From DATBVX01 sp963810775 (GTDB lineage Bacteria; Pseudomonadota; Gammaproteobacteria; Steroidobacterales; Steroidobacteraceae), in NCBI GenBank assembly GCA_963810775.1, contig CAWEOT010000015.1, positions 124,001-188,000 of the forward strand: a stretch of 64,000 bases of DNA. The letters are read 5' to 3'. How positions within the stretch are numbered: position 1 is the stretch's first letter; every line of letters starts with the position of its first letter. The notes under the pieces were generated by a model, which saw nothing but the letters and a program-made list of their open reading frames with translations, was not told where the DNA came from and did not search any database. This document shows, one piece after another, positions 1 through 9,557 of the stretch. Made by a program: the position numbers and the translations under genes.

Positions 1-663
1 ACCGCGTTCGGCGGGTACGTCTGAATCTGGGCGCCCGTCGGGTTGCAGCCCGGACCATCGGCGGTACACGTCGTCGCGGGAACGGTGACTTTGTCGCCGT
101 ACTCGATGATGTAGCCCCACACATTGGGGCGGTGACCTTCGTCATTCCATCCGAGTAGGCCGCCCAGCCCAATTGCAAGATAATTCTCGGCGGCATCATT
201 GTCCGCGTCGGGAGTGCGAATGAGATTGTTGGGCTCGCCGTTTTGCCAGTTCGTGTAAGGCGAGTCCGTATTCTCCGCAGCAATGGCCTCACCATTGATC
301 CAGACCCAGCCGCATCCGGGTTCGGGGGTATCGGTGGCGCACGGCTCCTGGAAGCCGCCTACCCAGAGCTCGGTACCGTTGATCGGCGCATGCGGAGCAA
401 TAAAGGTGTCCTGCAGGAATTGATCTTCCGCGAGCGAGCCAATCGTCGCGAGATGACCTTTGACCTTTATTCCGCCACCGATATCGAACTCGTGCTGTTC
501 TGCCGCAACCTTTGCGGCTTGCCACGTGATCTTGTTGGCGATAACGACCTGGTAATAACGGCCGTCAAACGGCACCGGAGGCGGGTCCGTTGCCCATGTT
601 TTCATCGCCGCCAATGCGAGTACGGCGGCTACGAACGGATGGAAGGCTTCTTCGTGTGAACAT
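1..663 (-). CDS. C-type lectin-like domain protein, probably secreted (partial)
   Basis: The gene runs leftward and is cut by the window edge. From the ATG at 605 the reading frame gives the layout of a C-type lectin-like domain: a 'TWQAA' segment, 'GHLATIGS', 'FLQDTF', 'LWVGGFQE', 'CGWVWINGE', 'YTNWQNGEPNN', 'ENYLAIGLG' and 'GWNDEG' before a C-terminal 'YIIEYG'. The WxG/EPN/ENY/WND pattern is the core of the fold; the bacterial members are mostly extracellular and their ligands are unknown. The ATG at 605 leaves no export signal. However, the same frame upstream (about 606-640) encodes 'FVAAVLALAAMKTWA', a typical signal-peptide core. An ATG at 663 in another frame gives 'MFTRRSLPS', a matching basic n-region. 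A one-base shift near 635 would join them, so the start is probably 663 with an indel. The C-terminus (anchor or PEP-CTERM) lies outside the window. Confidence 0.6.
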
Positions 664-866
664 TGCCCGATCCCCCAGTAAGTCAGTAATACGAGATCAA
701 CCGGGCGGGTTGGTCGGACCAGCCTAGTCTCTATCCAGCAAGCCTGTTGCAGCACTTGTTGAGCTCGATCGAATCGTTGTAGGTGTGTTTTCTAAGGGCG
801 CATTCGATCGCCAGCTAGAATGCCCTCTAGACATCAGCAAGGCAACACGTTTCATGAACGAGGCGG

Positions 867-3800
867 TCAATTCGAACGTGCTGCTGCTTGCGCGAGATAC
901 TTCGCCGCCTTTGCGGGTTGACCCATCCCCTGATACAGCTTTGCAAGCCAGCGATCGGAGGTCTTCACATAATAGGGCAGCACGCCCTCGCTCCCGTGCA
1001 GAACGGCATTGCCTTTCAGAAGCAGCTCTTCGGCCTGTGGATACTGCTTCAGCCCCGCGAGCGCTGCGCCCTCTGCCGTCGTGGCAGTCGCAACGCGCCA
1101 GTGAGCTGAACCCAGCGACTTGAGGAACACGGCTTTCGCCTCGGTGGCGAGTCCCTGCGCTTCAGCGTAACGATGCGACTCGATCAGTGCGCCCGCAAGA
1201 AGCGTCATCGTGCCGGCGACGTCCGGGTGCTCCGGCCCGAGGGCCTTCTTTCGCAATTCCAAAGTCTCGCGCAGCAGCTGTTCGGCTGCCACGATGTCGT
1301 TGCCTTCCATCATCCACATCGCGATATTGTTCATGCCTCGTGCAACGAAAGGATGTTCGGCGCCCAGCGCCTGTTTGTTGATCTGCAGGGACTCCTTCAT
1401 CAGCTCGATGGCAGTTTTCACATCGCCCTTGTCATGCATGACGAAGGCAAGGTTGTTGAGTGTCGTCGCTACGTCGGGATGAGCGGCGCCCAGCAGTTTT
1501 CGCTGCATTTCCAGGGCTCTGTTGTAGAGCGATTGCGCCTCGTTGTAGCGGCGCTGCTCGTAGAGTGCATACGCGACGTTGTTCAGACCGGTGGCTATCT
1601 CCTTATGCTCGCTCCCCAGCAACCGCTGCTTCATGGCAAGCGCTTCGCGAAACAGTTGTTCGGCTTCCTTGCTCTGGCCGGTATCGTCGATCACGAATCC
1701 GAGATTGTTCAGCGCTTCGGCGAGCTGCGGATGTGGGCCGTTGTACAGTTCCCGCCGCATGGCCACGGCTTTGCGTAGCAGAGCGGCCGCATTCTCGTAC
1801 TGCCCCTGGTCGTACAGATTGAGCGCCAGTCCCTCGATGCTTTGCGCCACTTCGGGGCTGCGCGCGCCGATGAGCTTGGTGCGCAAAGCGAGCGCCTCGC
1901 GAAACAGCGGCTCCGCGGCGGCAAAATCGCCCGTGCGGCTGAGCAGATCGGCGAGCTCATAGATGCTCTTGGCAGTGTCGACATTCCCATTGCCAAGCAG
2001 CTCGCGGCGTAGAGACAGGGCATTGCGGCACATCTGCTGCGCCTGGTCGTACTCTGCCTTCAGCTTGAGTACTTCGCAGAGGCGATCCATCGACTGGGCG
2101 ACCTCCGGACGCTTGTCGCCATAGAGAGCGCGGCGCTTTTCGAGGGCACCGCGCAGCAGCGGTACGGCCTGGTCGTAGAGGCTGAGGCTCGTGTAGACCA
2201 CGCCCATCGTTTCCATGAGCGTTGCCTGGATGGCTGGTTGGGCCGTCAACTCCTTATTAATACGCTTGGCGCCCTTGTCCATGATTTCGCGGGCCGTGAT
2301 CGTGTTGCCGCGCGCTTCGCTGGGATCAGCCACGTTGAACAGGCCGACCATGAAATCGGTCGTCTGCTTGGCTGTTTCGGCTTCAATCTCGGCGCGCTTT
2401 CGCGCCTGATTCGCGGCGTCGCGTTGGTGGTTGGCGAAAAAGGCGGACAGACCTGCGATCACGGCCAGAGCTGCCACCGCAGCGACGACACCGGACCTGA
2501 GGCGTTGAGCGCGTCGCTGACGGGCAATCGAGGCCGCGATGAAGCCGGCTTCAGTTTCATGCAGCTCGATTCCGTGCTCGACCAGGGACTCGGCCTCGAG
2601 CAGCGGCTTGCCGGGGGGCAGTAATAGATCCGTCGGCTTGTTTTCGGCTTGCCACCGCTGGGCCGCTGTCGCGATGCGTGCGCGAACGCGAAGGTTCTCG
2701 CGATTCTGCGCGACCCAATCCATGACGCGCGGCCAATGCCAGAGGAGTGCTTCGTGAGCGACTGTGACGACCGCACTGCCGTCATCGGCAAGCTCAGTCA
2801 CGAACAGGCGATTCTCGACGAAGGTATCGACCAGGGCACGGCTCTTGCCCTTGGACAGATCAGACCAGGCCGCACGCTTGCGGCCGATCGTCTCGTGTCC
2901 GTCCTGTTCGATACTGACGAGCGCGTTCAGGATCTTCGGCAGTTCCGTCTCGACGTCGTCGGGCAGATCCTTGAACACCGTTTCAGCGCGCTGAGCGAGT
3001 GAGCCCTCGACGCCGCCCAGCGCCTTGTAGGCGGCCAGCGTGAGCATCCCATCTTCGGTGCGGCGTTGGTACAACTCCTCCAACGTGAACTGCAGGAGCG
3101 GCAGGATTTCAGGACGCTCGGCTGCAGCGTCGCGCAGCATGTCGTCCAGCCGTTCATTGCTGGCTGAATCTTCCTCGAAGTGCAGCCCTGCCGCACGCGT
3201 CGGCAGGCGGATCATCTGGCCGATCTCGCTCGCCGTGGGCGGCATCAGATCGTATTGCCCGGCGCCTTCCTTCAGCGCAGAGAGCTTGGGAAAGGTCGCG
3301 AGTCGTGGGTAGAAGTCGCTGCGCAGGGTACAGATGACCCAGACCCGGCCGCTGCGTGCGAACGCATCGAGGACATCGACGAACGCCTCCCGGTGCCCGG
3401 GCTGGGTTTCCTCGTGCGTGAATAGTTCCTCCATCTGGTCGATGACCAGCGCGAGTCGACCGTTTGCCTTGCCTTTCGCCGCAGCCTCACGCGCCAGGGC
3501 ATTTCGTACGAAGGCAATCGCTGCCTGCGGTGATTGGCGCAGCATCTGGGCAAGTTCGTCCGGGCCGCTCCCCTCGACGTCCAACAATGGCAACGCGTCT
3601 TCGCGGAGCAGTGCTTTGGCAAGCCCGGTGAAGATGTCGCCAGGCACGTCGGTCGGCCTGAAGACCGCACGCCGCCAGAAGTCGACGCCTTCAATGACGC
3701 CTGGCCTGGTCAGCATCGGCAGCACGCCCGCGCGAACCACCGACGATTTGCCGCCGCCACTCATGCCGAGGATCAGCACAAACGAACGTTCATCGGTTGC

Positions 3801-4517
3801 CTGTTTGCGCAAGGCCTGCAGGATGTCTGATACGGCCCGCGTTCTGCCAAAGAATACCGGCGCATGCTCGAACTCGAACGCGGCCAGCCCACGGAATGGG
3901 GATCCCTTTTTCCACACCGCGCGCGCTTCAGAAGTGGCGGTGAGGCTGCGTGGAAGCTGCCGCTCAATCAACCGGTGCAGGTGATTTTCCAGCAGGATTT
4001 CGAAGTCGCTCGGTGACTCGTAGGGATGAAAAGCGGCGAGCACGGTTCCCTCGGTCCGGTCGTGGAACCACTTTTCGATGAATTCATCGAGCTTCTTCTT
4101 CTGCGCCAGCCGCTCCATCAGGTCTTTCTCGTCGTCCAGCCGGACAGATGGCGGCGCAGTGCGTCGATAGACGAGCAGTTCCGGTTTTCCATTCCGGCGA
4201 AAAGCTGCCACGGCTTGCTCGAATTCGTACTCGGTGCCGGATTCGTATCGCGATCCGTCTGCACGAGTGAATTGTGCGGAAAGCCGGGTGCCGAGGCGCG
4301 ACCAGAGTATCGCCACCACGATGTCAGCTTCTGACGGGTCGGCGATCTGCTGTTGAAACGTTGACGTGGCGAGTAGCGGCTCGTGCTCCCACCGAACCGA
4401 TTCGAGTACGACCCTGCCTGTGTACTCGCTCTGCAGCCGCTCGATGACCCGGCCGGCCAACGCGCGTTCTTCGAAGACATCGCCCGGCGAGGAAATGAAG
4501 AATCGCAGCGTCTTCAC
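867..4517 (-). CDS. DUF4062 - nSTAND1 NTPase - transmembrane - TPR protein
   Basis: A 1216-residue multidomain protein. Residues 1-110 match the DUF4062 pattern ('FFISSPGDVFEERALAG'), a domain usually found at the N-terminus of signalling ATPases. Residues 205-600 form a STAND-type P-loop NTPase: 'FFGR' entry motif (222-225), Walker A 'GMSGGGKSS' (251-259), Walker B 'LALVIDQMEELF' (355-366) and the nSTAND1 signature 'VAHEALLWHWPRVMDW' near 586-601. A single hydrophobic segment at 675-695 probably spans the inner membrane. From 765 to the end are kinesin-light-chain-like TPRs of about 42 residues, with repeated 'AEPLFREAL..R..LLG..HP.VA..LNNLA'. STAND proteins switch between inactive monomers and active oligomers after ligand sensing, so the TPR part is the likely sensor and DUF4062 the likely effector or adaptor. 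Partner genes are not evident. Its C-terminal half resembles the kinase-TPR protein at 46.6 kb. Confidence 0.85.
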   Translation of the reverse strand: MKTLRFFISSPGDVFEERALAGRVIERLQSEYTGRVVLESVRWEHEPLLATSTFQQQIADPSEADIVVAILWSRLGTRLSAQFTRADGSRYESGTEYEFEQAVAAFRRNGKPELLVYRRTAPPSVRLDDEKDLMERLAQKKKLDEFIEKWFHDRTEGTVLAAFHPYESPSDFEILLENHLHRLIERQLPRSLTATSEARAVWKKGSPFRGLAAFEFEHAPVFFGRTRAVSDILQALRKQATDERSFVLILGMSGGGKSSVVRAGVLPMLTRPGVIEGVDFWRRAVFRPTDVPGDIFTGLAKALLREDALPLLDVEGSGPDELAQMLRQSPQAAIAFVRNALAREAAAKGKANGRLALVIDQMEELFTHEETQPGHREAFVDVLDAFARSGRVWVICTLRSDFYPRLATFPKLSALKEGAGQYDLMPPTASEIGQMIRLPTRAAGLHFEEDSASNERLDDMLRDAAAERPEILPLLQFTLEELYQRRTEDGMLTLAAYKALGGVEGSLAQRAETVFKDLPDDVETELPKILNALVSIEQDGHETIGRKRAAWSDLSKGKSRALVDTFVENRLFVTELADDGSAVVTVAHEALLWHWPRVMDWVAQNRENLRVRARIATAAQRWQAENKPTDLLLPPGKPLLEAESLVEHGIELHETEAGFIAASIARQRRAQRLRSGVVAAVAALAVIAGLSAFFANHQRDAANQARKRAEIEAETAKQTTDFMVGLFNVADPSEARGNTITAREIMDKGAKRINKELTAQPAIQATLMETMGVVYTSLSLYDQAVPLLRGALEKRRALYGDKRPEVAQSMDRLCEVLKLKAEYDQAQQMCRNALSLRRELLGNGNVDTAKSIYELADLLSRTGDFAAAEPLFREALALRTKLIGARSPEVAQSIEGLALNLYDQGQYENAAALLRKAVAMRRELYNGPHPQLAEALNNLGFVIDDTGQSKEAEQLFREALAMKQRLLGSEHKEIATGLNNVAYALYEQRRYNEAQSLYNRALEMQRKLLGAAHPDVATTLNNLAFVMHDKGDVKTAIELMKESLQINKQALGAEHPFVARGMNNIAMWMMEGNDIVAAEQLLRETLELRKKALGPEHPDVAGTMTLLAGALIESHRYAEAQGLATEAKAVFLKSLGSAHWRVATATTAEGAALAGLKQYPQAEELLLKGNAVLHGSEGVLPYYVKTSDRWLAKLYQGMGQPAKAAKYLAQAAARSN

Positions 4518-4708
4518 AGTTCTGCCCCCTATGGGAGCGATGATCGCGCCGAAGACAGCTGTCCGGGCTGGCTGTTCATCTCCGCGCAGACAAGGATTGA
4601 ACTGACTCTACACTGAAAATTTCGGCCAAGACAAGGCGTAACGCCGCATTGGACCGCGTGCAGGGCCGGGTTCTCCCACCCGGGCGTGACAGTCGGGTAG
4701 GCCGATGG

Positions 4709-5087
4709 TCATGCCGCGCCGATGCGCTGCGCGACTTCCGTCATGTCGCGACACACGTTCGCCTCACCCACGAGCTCGATCGTGCCAACGCTTCGCAGCG
4801 CCGCGAACAGTTCCGGGCGCATTCCGCACAACATCACGCGAACGTGCCGACGCCGATAGCGCTCGACGATTTCCGCCAGCGTCTGCATGCCGGTCGCGTC
4901 CATGAACGGGACCAGACGCCTACATTCACGGCGACCACCAGGTCGACGAATACCGTCAGGCTGAAAGTGATGAGCAAAAGCAACTTGTCCGAGCGCGGCG
5001 CAGTCCTGAGCAAACGCGAAAAGTGCCGCACATCGCACATATTCCAGCCGACGAAAAAGAGAATCGCGGATACGGCAGCGTTCTGCG
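4709..5087 (-). pseudogene. SulP family anion transporter remnant (last TM segments plus STAS domain)
   Basis: Reading leftward from about 5087, one frame encodes 'AVSAILFFVGWNM', then 'APRSDKLLLLITFSLTVF' and 'VDLVVAVNVG', the conserved last transmembrane segments of SulP transporters. After a change of frame near 4920 another frame encodes the C-terminal half of a STAS domain ('VPFMDATGMQTLAEIVERY', 'VRVMLCGMRPEL', 'VGTIELVGEANVC'), ending at 4709. The roughly 80 residues that normally join the last helix to this part of the STAS domain are missing. An in-frame TGA stands just upstream (about 5095), and the rest of the transporter (more than 300 residues) is absent. This is a degraded leftover and cannot encode a functional transporter. 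Confidence 0.75.
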
Positions 5088-5262
5088 AACGATCTCACGC
5101 CCAAGTGAACGGATGGACGCGCAAATCACTCACCGCTTCCGAATACACGATCGCTGTGTCGGCTTATTGACAGTTCTCGCCGTTGTCTCTGGGGCATAAA
5201 GGTCCCGCCAAGGCTGATAGCGACGCCGCCATCTGGCGCTCGCGGCCAATCCGGAGACGATC

Positions 5263-6030
5263 ATGCGAAACAATGTGAGTTACCTGCGCAGTGCGCCGAC
5301 CGGTCCCGTCATTGAGGAGACCATCGGTGCCTGTTTTGACCGCGCCGCCCGGCAATTCGCCGATCAGGAAGCGCTGGTTGTTTCACACCAGCGTCTATGG
5401 TGGACCTATCGGCAGTTGCGGGTTCGCGTGGATAGCCTGGCGATCGGCCTGCTGGGACTCGGACTCGCGCCAAGAGATCGGATTGGCATCTGGTCTGCGA
5501 ACTGCGCGGAGTCCGTTTTGACCCAATTTGCGGCGGCGAAGGCAGGATTGATTCTGGTCAATATCGACCCTGCGTATGGCAGCGTAGAACTCGAATACAT
5601 ACTGAAGAAGGTCGGCTGCAGAGCGCTGATCCTGGCGCCCAGCTCCAGGTCGGCCAATCACTTCGACATCCTGCGCAGCGTGGCTCCCGAAATCGATCGT
5701 TGTGCCCCGGGGAAGCTCGAGGCCACGCGTGTACCCGCACTCAAGTCTGTCATCCGACTCGGAACCGGATCAACGCGGGGCATGGTCAGGTTCGACGATC
5801 TGGTCGCGCTGCGAACCCCGATGGAGAAGCAGGCGCTGTTCGCACTGGGTGCGATCCTGCGCCCGACTGATCCCATCGCCATTCAGTTTACGTCCAGCAC
5901 TGGCGGCGTACCGCAGCCAGCAACACTTACTCATCGAGACATTCTGAAGAATGGTTTCTTCGCCGGCGAGGCGCTCAAGCTCACCGAATCCGACGCCTTT
6001 TCACCATGGAAGTGGGAGATACAGCTGTGA
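5263..6030 (+). pseudogene. Truncated AMP-dependent acyl-CoA synthetase (N-terminal third)
   Basis: The 255-residue product matches the first third of long-chain acyl-CoA ligases of the AMP-binding family: 'TYRQLRVRVDSLAIGLLGLGL', 'DRIGIWSANCAES', 'AKAGLILVNIDPAY' and 'ELEYILKKVGCRALI'. The family is normally about 540-570 residues, so the catalytic core and C-terminal lid are missing. The ATP-binding P-loop is also degraded: around residues 209-220 it reads 'FTSSTGGVPQPATLTH' where the family has TSGTTGxPKGATLTH, so the lysine and a glycine are gone. The ATG at 5263 has a GGAGA sequence five bases upstream, so the fragment may still be translated. Its TGA (6028-6030) overlaps a GTG start of the next gene. 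I treat it as a decayed gene without ligase activity; a small retained role cannot be excluded. Confidence 0.7.
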
Positions 6031-9000
6031 GTAACGATGTGAGTGTGCAACGGGCGCGCAAGCTGCGAATGCTGAATTTGCTGCTCTTGCAAATAGCAAT
6101 TCTCTCCATCACTGCGTGCGGCGGCTACGGAGGCAATAACGGTCAGTACATGCCACCGCCGCAAATCGCCGAAGCTCAGTTCACGGACGATACCGTCGAG
6201 GGACTCGGATTCCGCGTAGCTGACGTCGTCGAAGGGCAGACCGACGGCGCGGGCAAGTTCCGGTTCGCGGTCGGTCGGCCCGTAGAGTTCTTTATCGGAA
6301 ATGGCTCCAATCGCCTGGTGATCGGCTCAGCGACGCTGGCGGCTACTGCTGCCAATGCAGTTCCTTTCAGCCTGCAGGATCTTGCAGAGGTTCAGAACGA
6401 TGGCGATCAGTATCTGGGCAATCTCGTCAACCTGCTCGCCGCCCTCGATGCAGATTCCGACCTGAGTGACGGCATCACCATCGATGCAGCCGCGCAAGGA
6501 GCCGTTGCGGCGGCGGTGGCGGGTGGCAAGACGGTCAACTTCGCGCAAGCAGCCGGTGCCTTTGCGCAAGACCCCGTCGTGGCTGCAGCGCTCGCTCCCC
6601 TTGGGCGCACGCTGATCGATGTCAATGAGATCCTTGCGCAGTTCACTACTCTGTTCCGCCAGGGACGCTCGAGCAGCATCGCGCTGACGCGTGACGACAC
6701 GCGCGCCGTGGTAGTCAATCGGCAGAAAAGCACGGTGTCGGTGATTCGCGTCCGCGACGCAAACGGCAACGATGCGAGCGAGCTGCTCGCCGAAGTGCCA
6801 GTGGGTAAGGAGCCGCGCTTCGTGGCGCTCAGTCCCGACGACAAGCGCGCCTATGTAACCAATGCTGTCGACGGCACCATGAGCGTCATCGATCTCACGA
6901 GCGCAACACCGCAGGTCATCGGTGCGCCGGTGCCGGTGGGCCCGGAACCGCGTGGCATTGGGATTACTCCGAACGGCACCTACGCTTTCATTGCGAACCA
7001 CACAGTGGGCGAAGTTACCGTGGTACAGCTATCGACGCTCGCCGTCGTGCGTTCGATCAAGACCGGCGGCAATCCCTATTCAGTCGCCATCACGAACGAC
7101 GGTGATCGCAATGACCGCGATGAGCGTGTGTTCGTGACACGGCTGTTCGGCGAGCTGATCGATCCAGCGCGGCCCGACGGCTTCGACGATGCGAAGCAGG
7201 GCGTCATCGATTCATTCCGCGTCGGGCCAGCGGTGGACGGCAATGTCCAGGTGTCGCAGCTGCTGTTGAAGCCGCTCGCGTCAGGTTTTGCCGCCGATCG
7301 GCGTCCCTTCTGTCTCAATACGCGCAAGGCGCTGCAGGATGCGGGCAAGACCGTATTCTTCAACAGTGGAGCGGCTGCAAATCTGGATGGTGCCTCACAG
7401 CTCGCGCAGCCAACATTCTGTCCGGACGTGAATTCCAGCGACGCTTCGGACACCGGTCCGATCGCGAAGAACCCACAGAAGGTGTACCCGAACATGCTCT
7501 TCGGTGCGTTGCTGCGCGGCTCGCTCCTCTATGTACCAAATGTCGGCGCGCAGCCGGAGCCGCCCGTGCGTTTCAATGTCAACGTGCAGGGTCTGGTTGG
7601 CGTTCTCAATCGCGTGAGCGGTGCCGAGACCGACCGGTCACTCAATCTCAACGCACAGGTCTTCAAGGAGACTCAGCCGCCAGCGGGAGAAGAGACCAAG
7701 AGCCTGGACCGCGTCTTCCTCAACGACCTCGTCGCGCTCGATGCAGACCGACGTGGCAAGGAGTTCCTGTTCGTCAGTCGAGGCGCCAACTACGTGTTGC
7801 GCGCCAAGATTGGCCAGGACGGCAAGCTGAACATCCTCGACGTGACCAACAAGGCCACGCGCTTTCAGACCGGGAACCTGCCCAGCGGCGTTGTGATGAG
7901 CCGCGACGGCAAGCGCGCGTACACCAACAACGAGCTGAATACCTCGATCACAGCGATCGCCCTCGATAGCGGTGAAGTTCTGGCCCGCGACATCGAGTCG
8001 AGCACGCCGCCGGCGCCCGGCACCGTTGAACACCGCCGCCTTTTCGGCAAGCTGGCGTTCTTCACCGCCCTCGGCGTGCCCGACGTGATCGACGAGAACG
8101 GCGATGGCGTGTTCGACGTTCCGTTGCGCAGCATCGATCCGCTGCTGCATCGGAACAAAGCTTCGGACAACGGCTGGTCGAGCTGCGCGTCGTGTCACGA
8201 CGATGGACACGGGGACGGTGTGACCTGGATCTTCGAGACCGGGCCGCGCCAGACGATTCCGCTCGAAGGCACCTTCGCGCGCTTGGATCTCACTGACCAG
8301 CGCCTGATGAACTGGAGTGCGGTGCGTGGCTCGAATACGGACTTCAACAACAACGCGCGTGGCATCCAGGGCGGCAAGGGTTTCGCGACGGATGTACGCG
8401 GTGTGAACCGCACCGCGGAGGTGTTCAACCACGGGCCGGTGGTCGGGATCAGTGATTCGCTCGATGCAATCCAGGAATGGGTGACGACCGTACGTGCCCC
8501 GATCGTGCCTGACCCATCGGCTCCGGTTGAGCAGGCTGGTCGTGCCGTGTTCATCGTGCAGTGCGGTGGTTGCCACGGCGGCGCGAAATGGACCAAGAGC
8601 CGCACGAGTCCGGTATTCACCAACAATCCGACGTTCGCGGAGGATCCAATTGGCGCGAACTTCTTCGCCGGCGTGAAGCCGATCGATACGGGCGTTGCGG
8701 TGGCGGGCCCGCAGATCCTTTCCGTAACGCGTGCCGGCAAAGGCACACTGACATTCCTCGACAAGGTCGGCACGTTCAACGCGGCCAATCCGCTCGAGCT
8801 GCGTGGAGCAGCCGCAGTGGCGGGGCAGAGCACGCAAGGCTTTGCGGCGTTTGGCGGCGCTGGCTTCAACTCACCGTCCCTGCTCGGCCTGAGTCTGTCT
8901 GCACCTTACTTCCACGACGGCTCTGCGCAGACACTCGATGACGTCATGAAGCGTCACCTGCTGGCGAACGGCAAGACGGTGGATCAGACGGCTTCGCCTC

Positions 9001-9089
9001 AGGAGCTCGCAGACCTGCTCGCCTTCGTGCGCGGTATCGACGATCAGACCGCCAAAGTGGAATCCGATTCCGATCGGTTTCTCAGATAG
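6027..9089 (+). CDS. Di-haem c-type cytochrome lipoprotein with YVTN beta-propeller repeats
   Basis: A protein of about 1020 residues, anchored as a lipoprotein: basic n-region 'RARKLR', hydrophobic stretch 'MLNLLLLQIAILSITAC' and a lipobox cysteine followed by glycines. The middle contains YVTN-type beta-propeller repeats ('AVVVNRQKSTVSVI', 'RFVALSPDDKRAYVTNAVDGTMSVI', 'IGITPNGTYAFIANHTVGEV', later 'GVVMSRDGKRAYTNNELN'). Two CxxCH haem sites follow, 'CASCH' (about 720-724) and 'CGGCH' (about 846-850), and a late 'APYFHDGSAQTLDDVM' segment is typical of di-haem peroxidase (MauG/CcpA-like) C-termini. It probably transfers electrons or oxidises a substrate in the periplasm; the substrate is unknown. 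I prefer the GTG at 6027: GGGAG lies nine bases upstream and it overlaps the preceding TGA as GTGA. ATG 6006 and ATG 6069 are alternatives. Confidence 0.8.
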   Translation: MSNDVSVQRARKLRMLNLLLLQIAILSITACGGYGGNNGQYMPPPQIAEAQFTDDTVEGLGFRVADVVEGQTDGAGKFRFAVGRPVEFFIGNGSNRLVIGSATLAATAANAVPFSLQDLAEVQNDGDQYLGNLVNLLAALDADSDLSDGITIDAAAQGAVAAAVAGGKTVNFAQAAGAFAQDPVVAAALAPLGRTLIDVNEILAQFTTLFRQGRSSSIALTRDDTRAVVVNRQKSTVSVIRVRDANGNDASELLAEVPVGKEPRFVALSPDDKRAYVTNAVDGTMSVIDLTSATPQVIGAPVPVGPEPRGIGITPNGTYAFIANHTVGEVTVVQLSTLAVVRSIKTGGNPYSVAITNDGDRNDRDERVFVTRLFGELIDPARPDGFDDAKQGVIDSFRVGPAVDGNVQVSQLLLKPLASGFAADRRPFCLNTRKALQDAGKTVFFNSGAAANLDGASQLAQPTFCPDVNSSDASDTGPIAKNPQKVYPNMLFGALLRGSLLYVPNVGAQPEPPVRFNVNVQGLVGVLNRVSGAETDRSLNLNAQVFKETQPPAGEETKSLDRVFLNDLVALDADRRGKEFLFVSRGANYVLRAKIGQDGKLNILDVTNKATRFQTGNLPSGVVMSRDGKRAYTNNELNTSITAIALDSGEVLARDIESSTPPAPGTVEHRRLFGKLAFFTALGVPDVIDENGDGVFDVPLRSIDPLLHRNKASDNGWSSCASCHDDGHGDGVTWIFETGPRQTIPLEGTFARLDLTDQRLMNWSAVRGSNTDFNNNARGIQGGKGFATDVRGVNRTAEVFNHGPVVGISDSLDAIQEWVTTVRAPIVPDPSAPVEQAGRAVFIVQCGGCHGGAKWTKSRTSPVFTNNPTFAEDPIGANFFAGVKPIDTGVAVAGPQILSVTRAGKGTLTFLDKVGTFNAANPLELRGAAAVAGQSTQGFAAFGGAGFNSPSLLGLSLSAPYFHDGSAQTLDDVMKRHLLANGKTVDQTASPQELADLLAFVRGIDDQTAKVESDSDRFLR

Positions 9090-9255
9090 GGCATTCGGAC
9101 AGAGATTTAAATGGGTAACCTGCAGGCCTCATGCTCTGCTCACGGAATGACCAGGTTAAGCGCCGCGGCCACAACTCGCGTATTCTGCGGATTGCAAGCG
9201 GTGGTTATCCACAGGTCGTCCACCGCAGTAGTGCACAACTGCGCAGGGCCGTGTC

Positions 9256-9507
9256 ATGAAGCGCAAAAGGAAGCAACCCGAGTTCACTGCCGAACATCGC
9301 GCGCTGGCGCGCATCGCTCAGCGCGCGCGGGCATTTGCCGAGGAGGCGCGTACTAAATCGCGACGGGCAAAGGCCGCATGGAAGGAAGCGGGCCAGGCGG
9401 TAAGAGAAGCCAAGCGTGCGGCCAAACGCGCCCGCAAAGCTGCAAAGGCTGCGGAAGCGTCTTTCCGGCGCGCCACAAAGAAGAAGAAGAGTGCCCGACA
9501 TGGTTAA
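9256..9507 (+). CDS. Small Lys/Arg/Ala-rich basic protein
   Basis: An 83-residue product made almost wholly of alanine, lysine and arginine in heptad-like helical stretches ('RARAFAEEARTKSRRAKAA', 'REAKRAAKRARKAAKAAEA'), with no hydrophobic segment. The composition resembles histone-H1-like or nucleoid-associated tails, so nucleic-acid binding is a fair guess, but no conserved domain is recognisable. There is no good Shine-Dalgarno sequence before the ATG at 9256. It lies alone between two unrelated plus-strand genes. The opposite strand is also open here, as expected for such GC-rich repetitive codons. It may be real, but support is only compositional. Confidence 0.45.
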   Translation: MKRKRKQPEFTAEHRALARIAQRARAFAEEARTKSRRAKAAWKEAGQAVREAKRAAKRARKAAKAAEASFRRATKKKKSARHG

Positions 9508-9557
9508 AGGAGCCCGATTAGCCCGTCGGAACCTGCACCTGCTGCAGAGTACCCAAC

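Noticed and set aside
7638..8837. 399-codon minus-strand open frame
   Set aside because: It is antisense to the di-haem lipoprotein; rich in His/Arg as expected for a shadow in GC-rich DNA.
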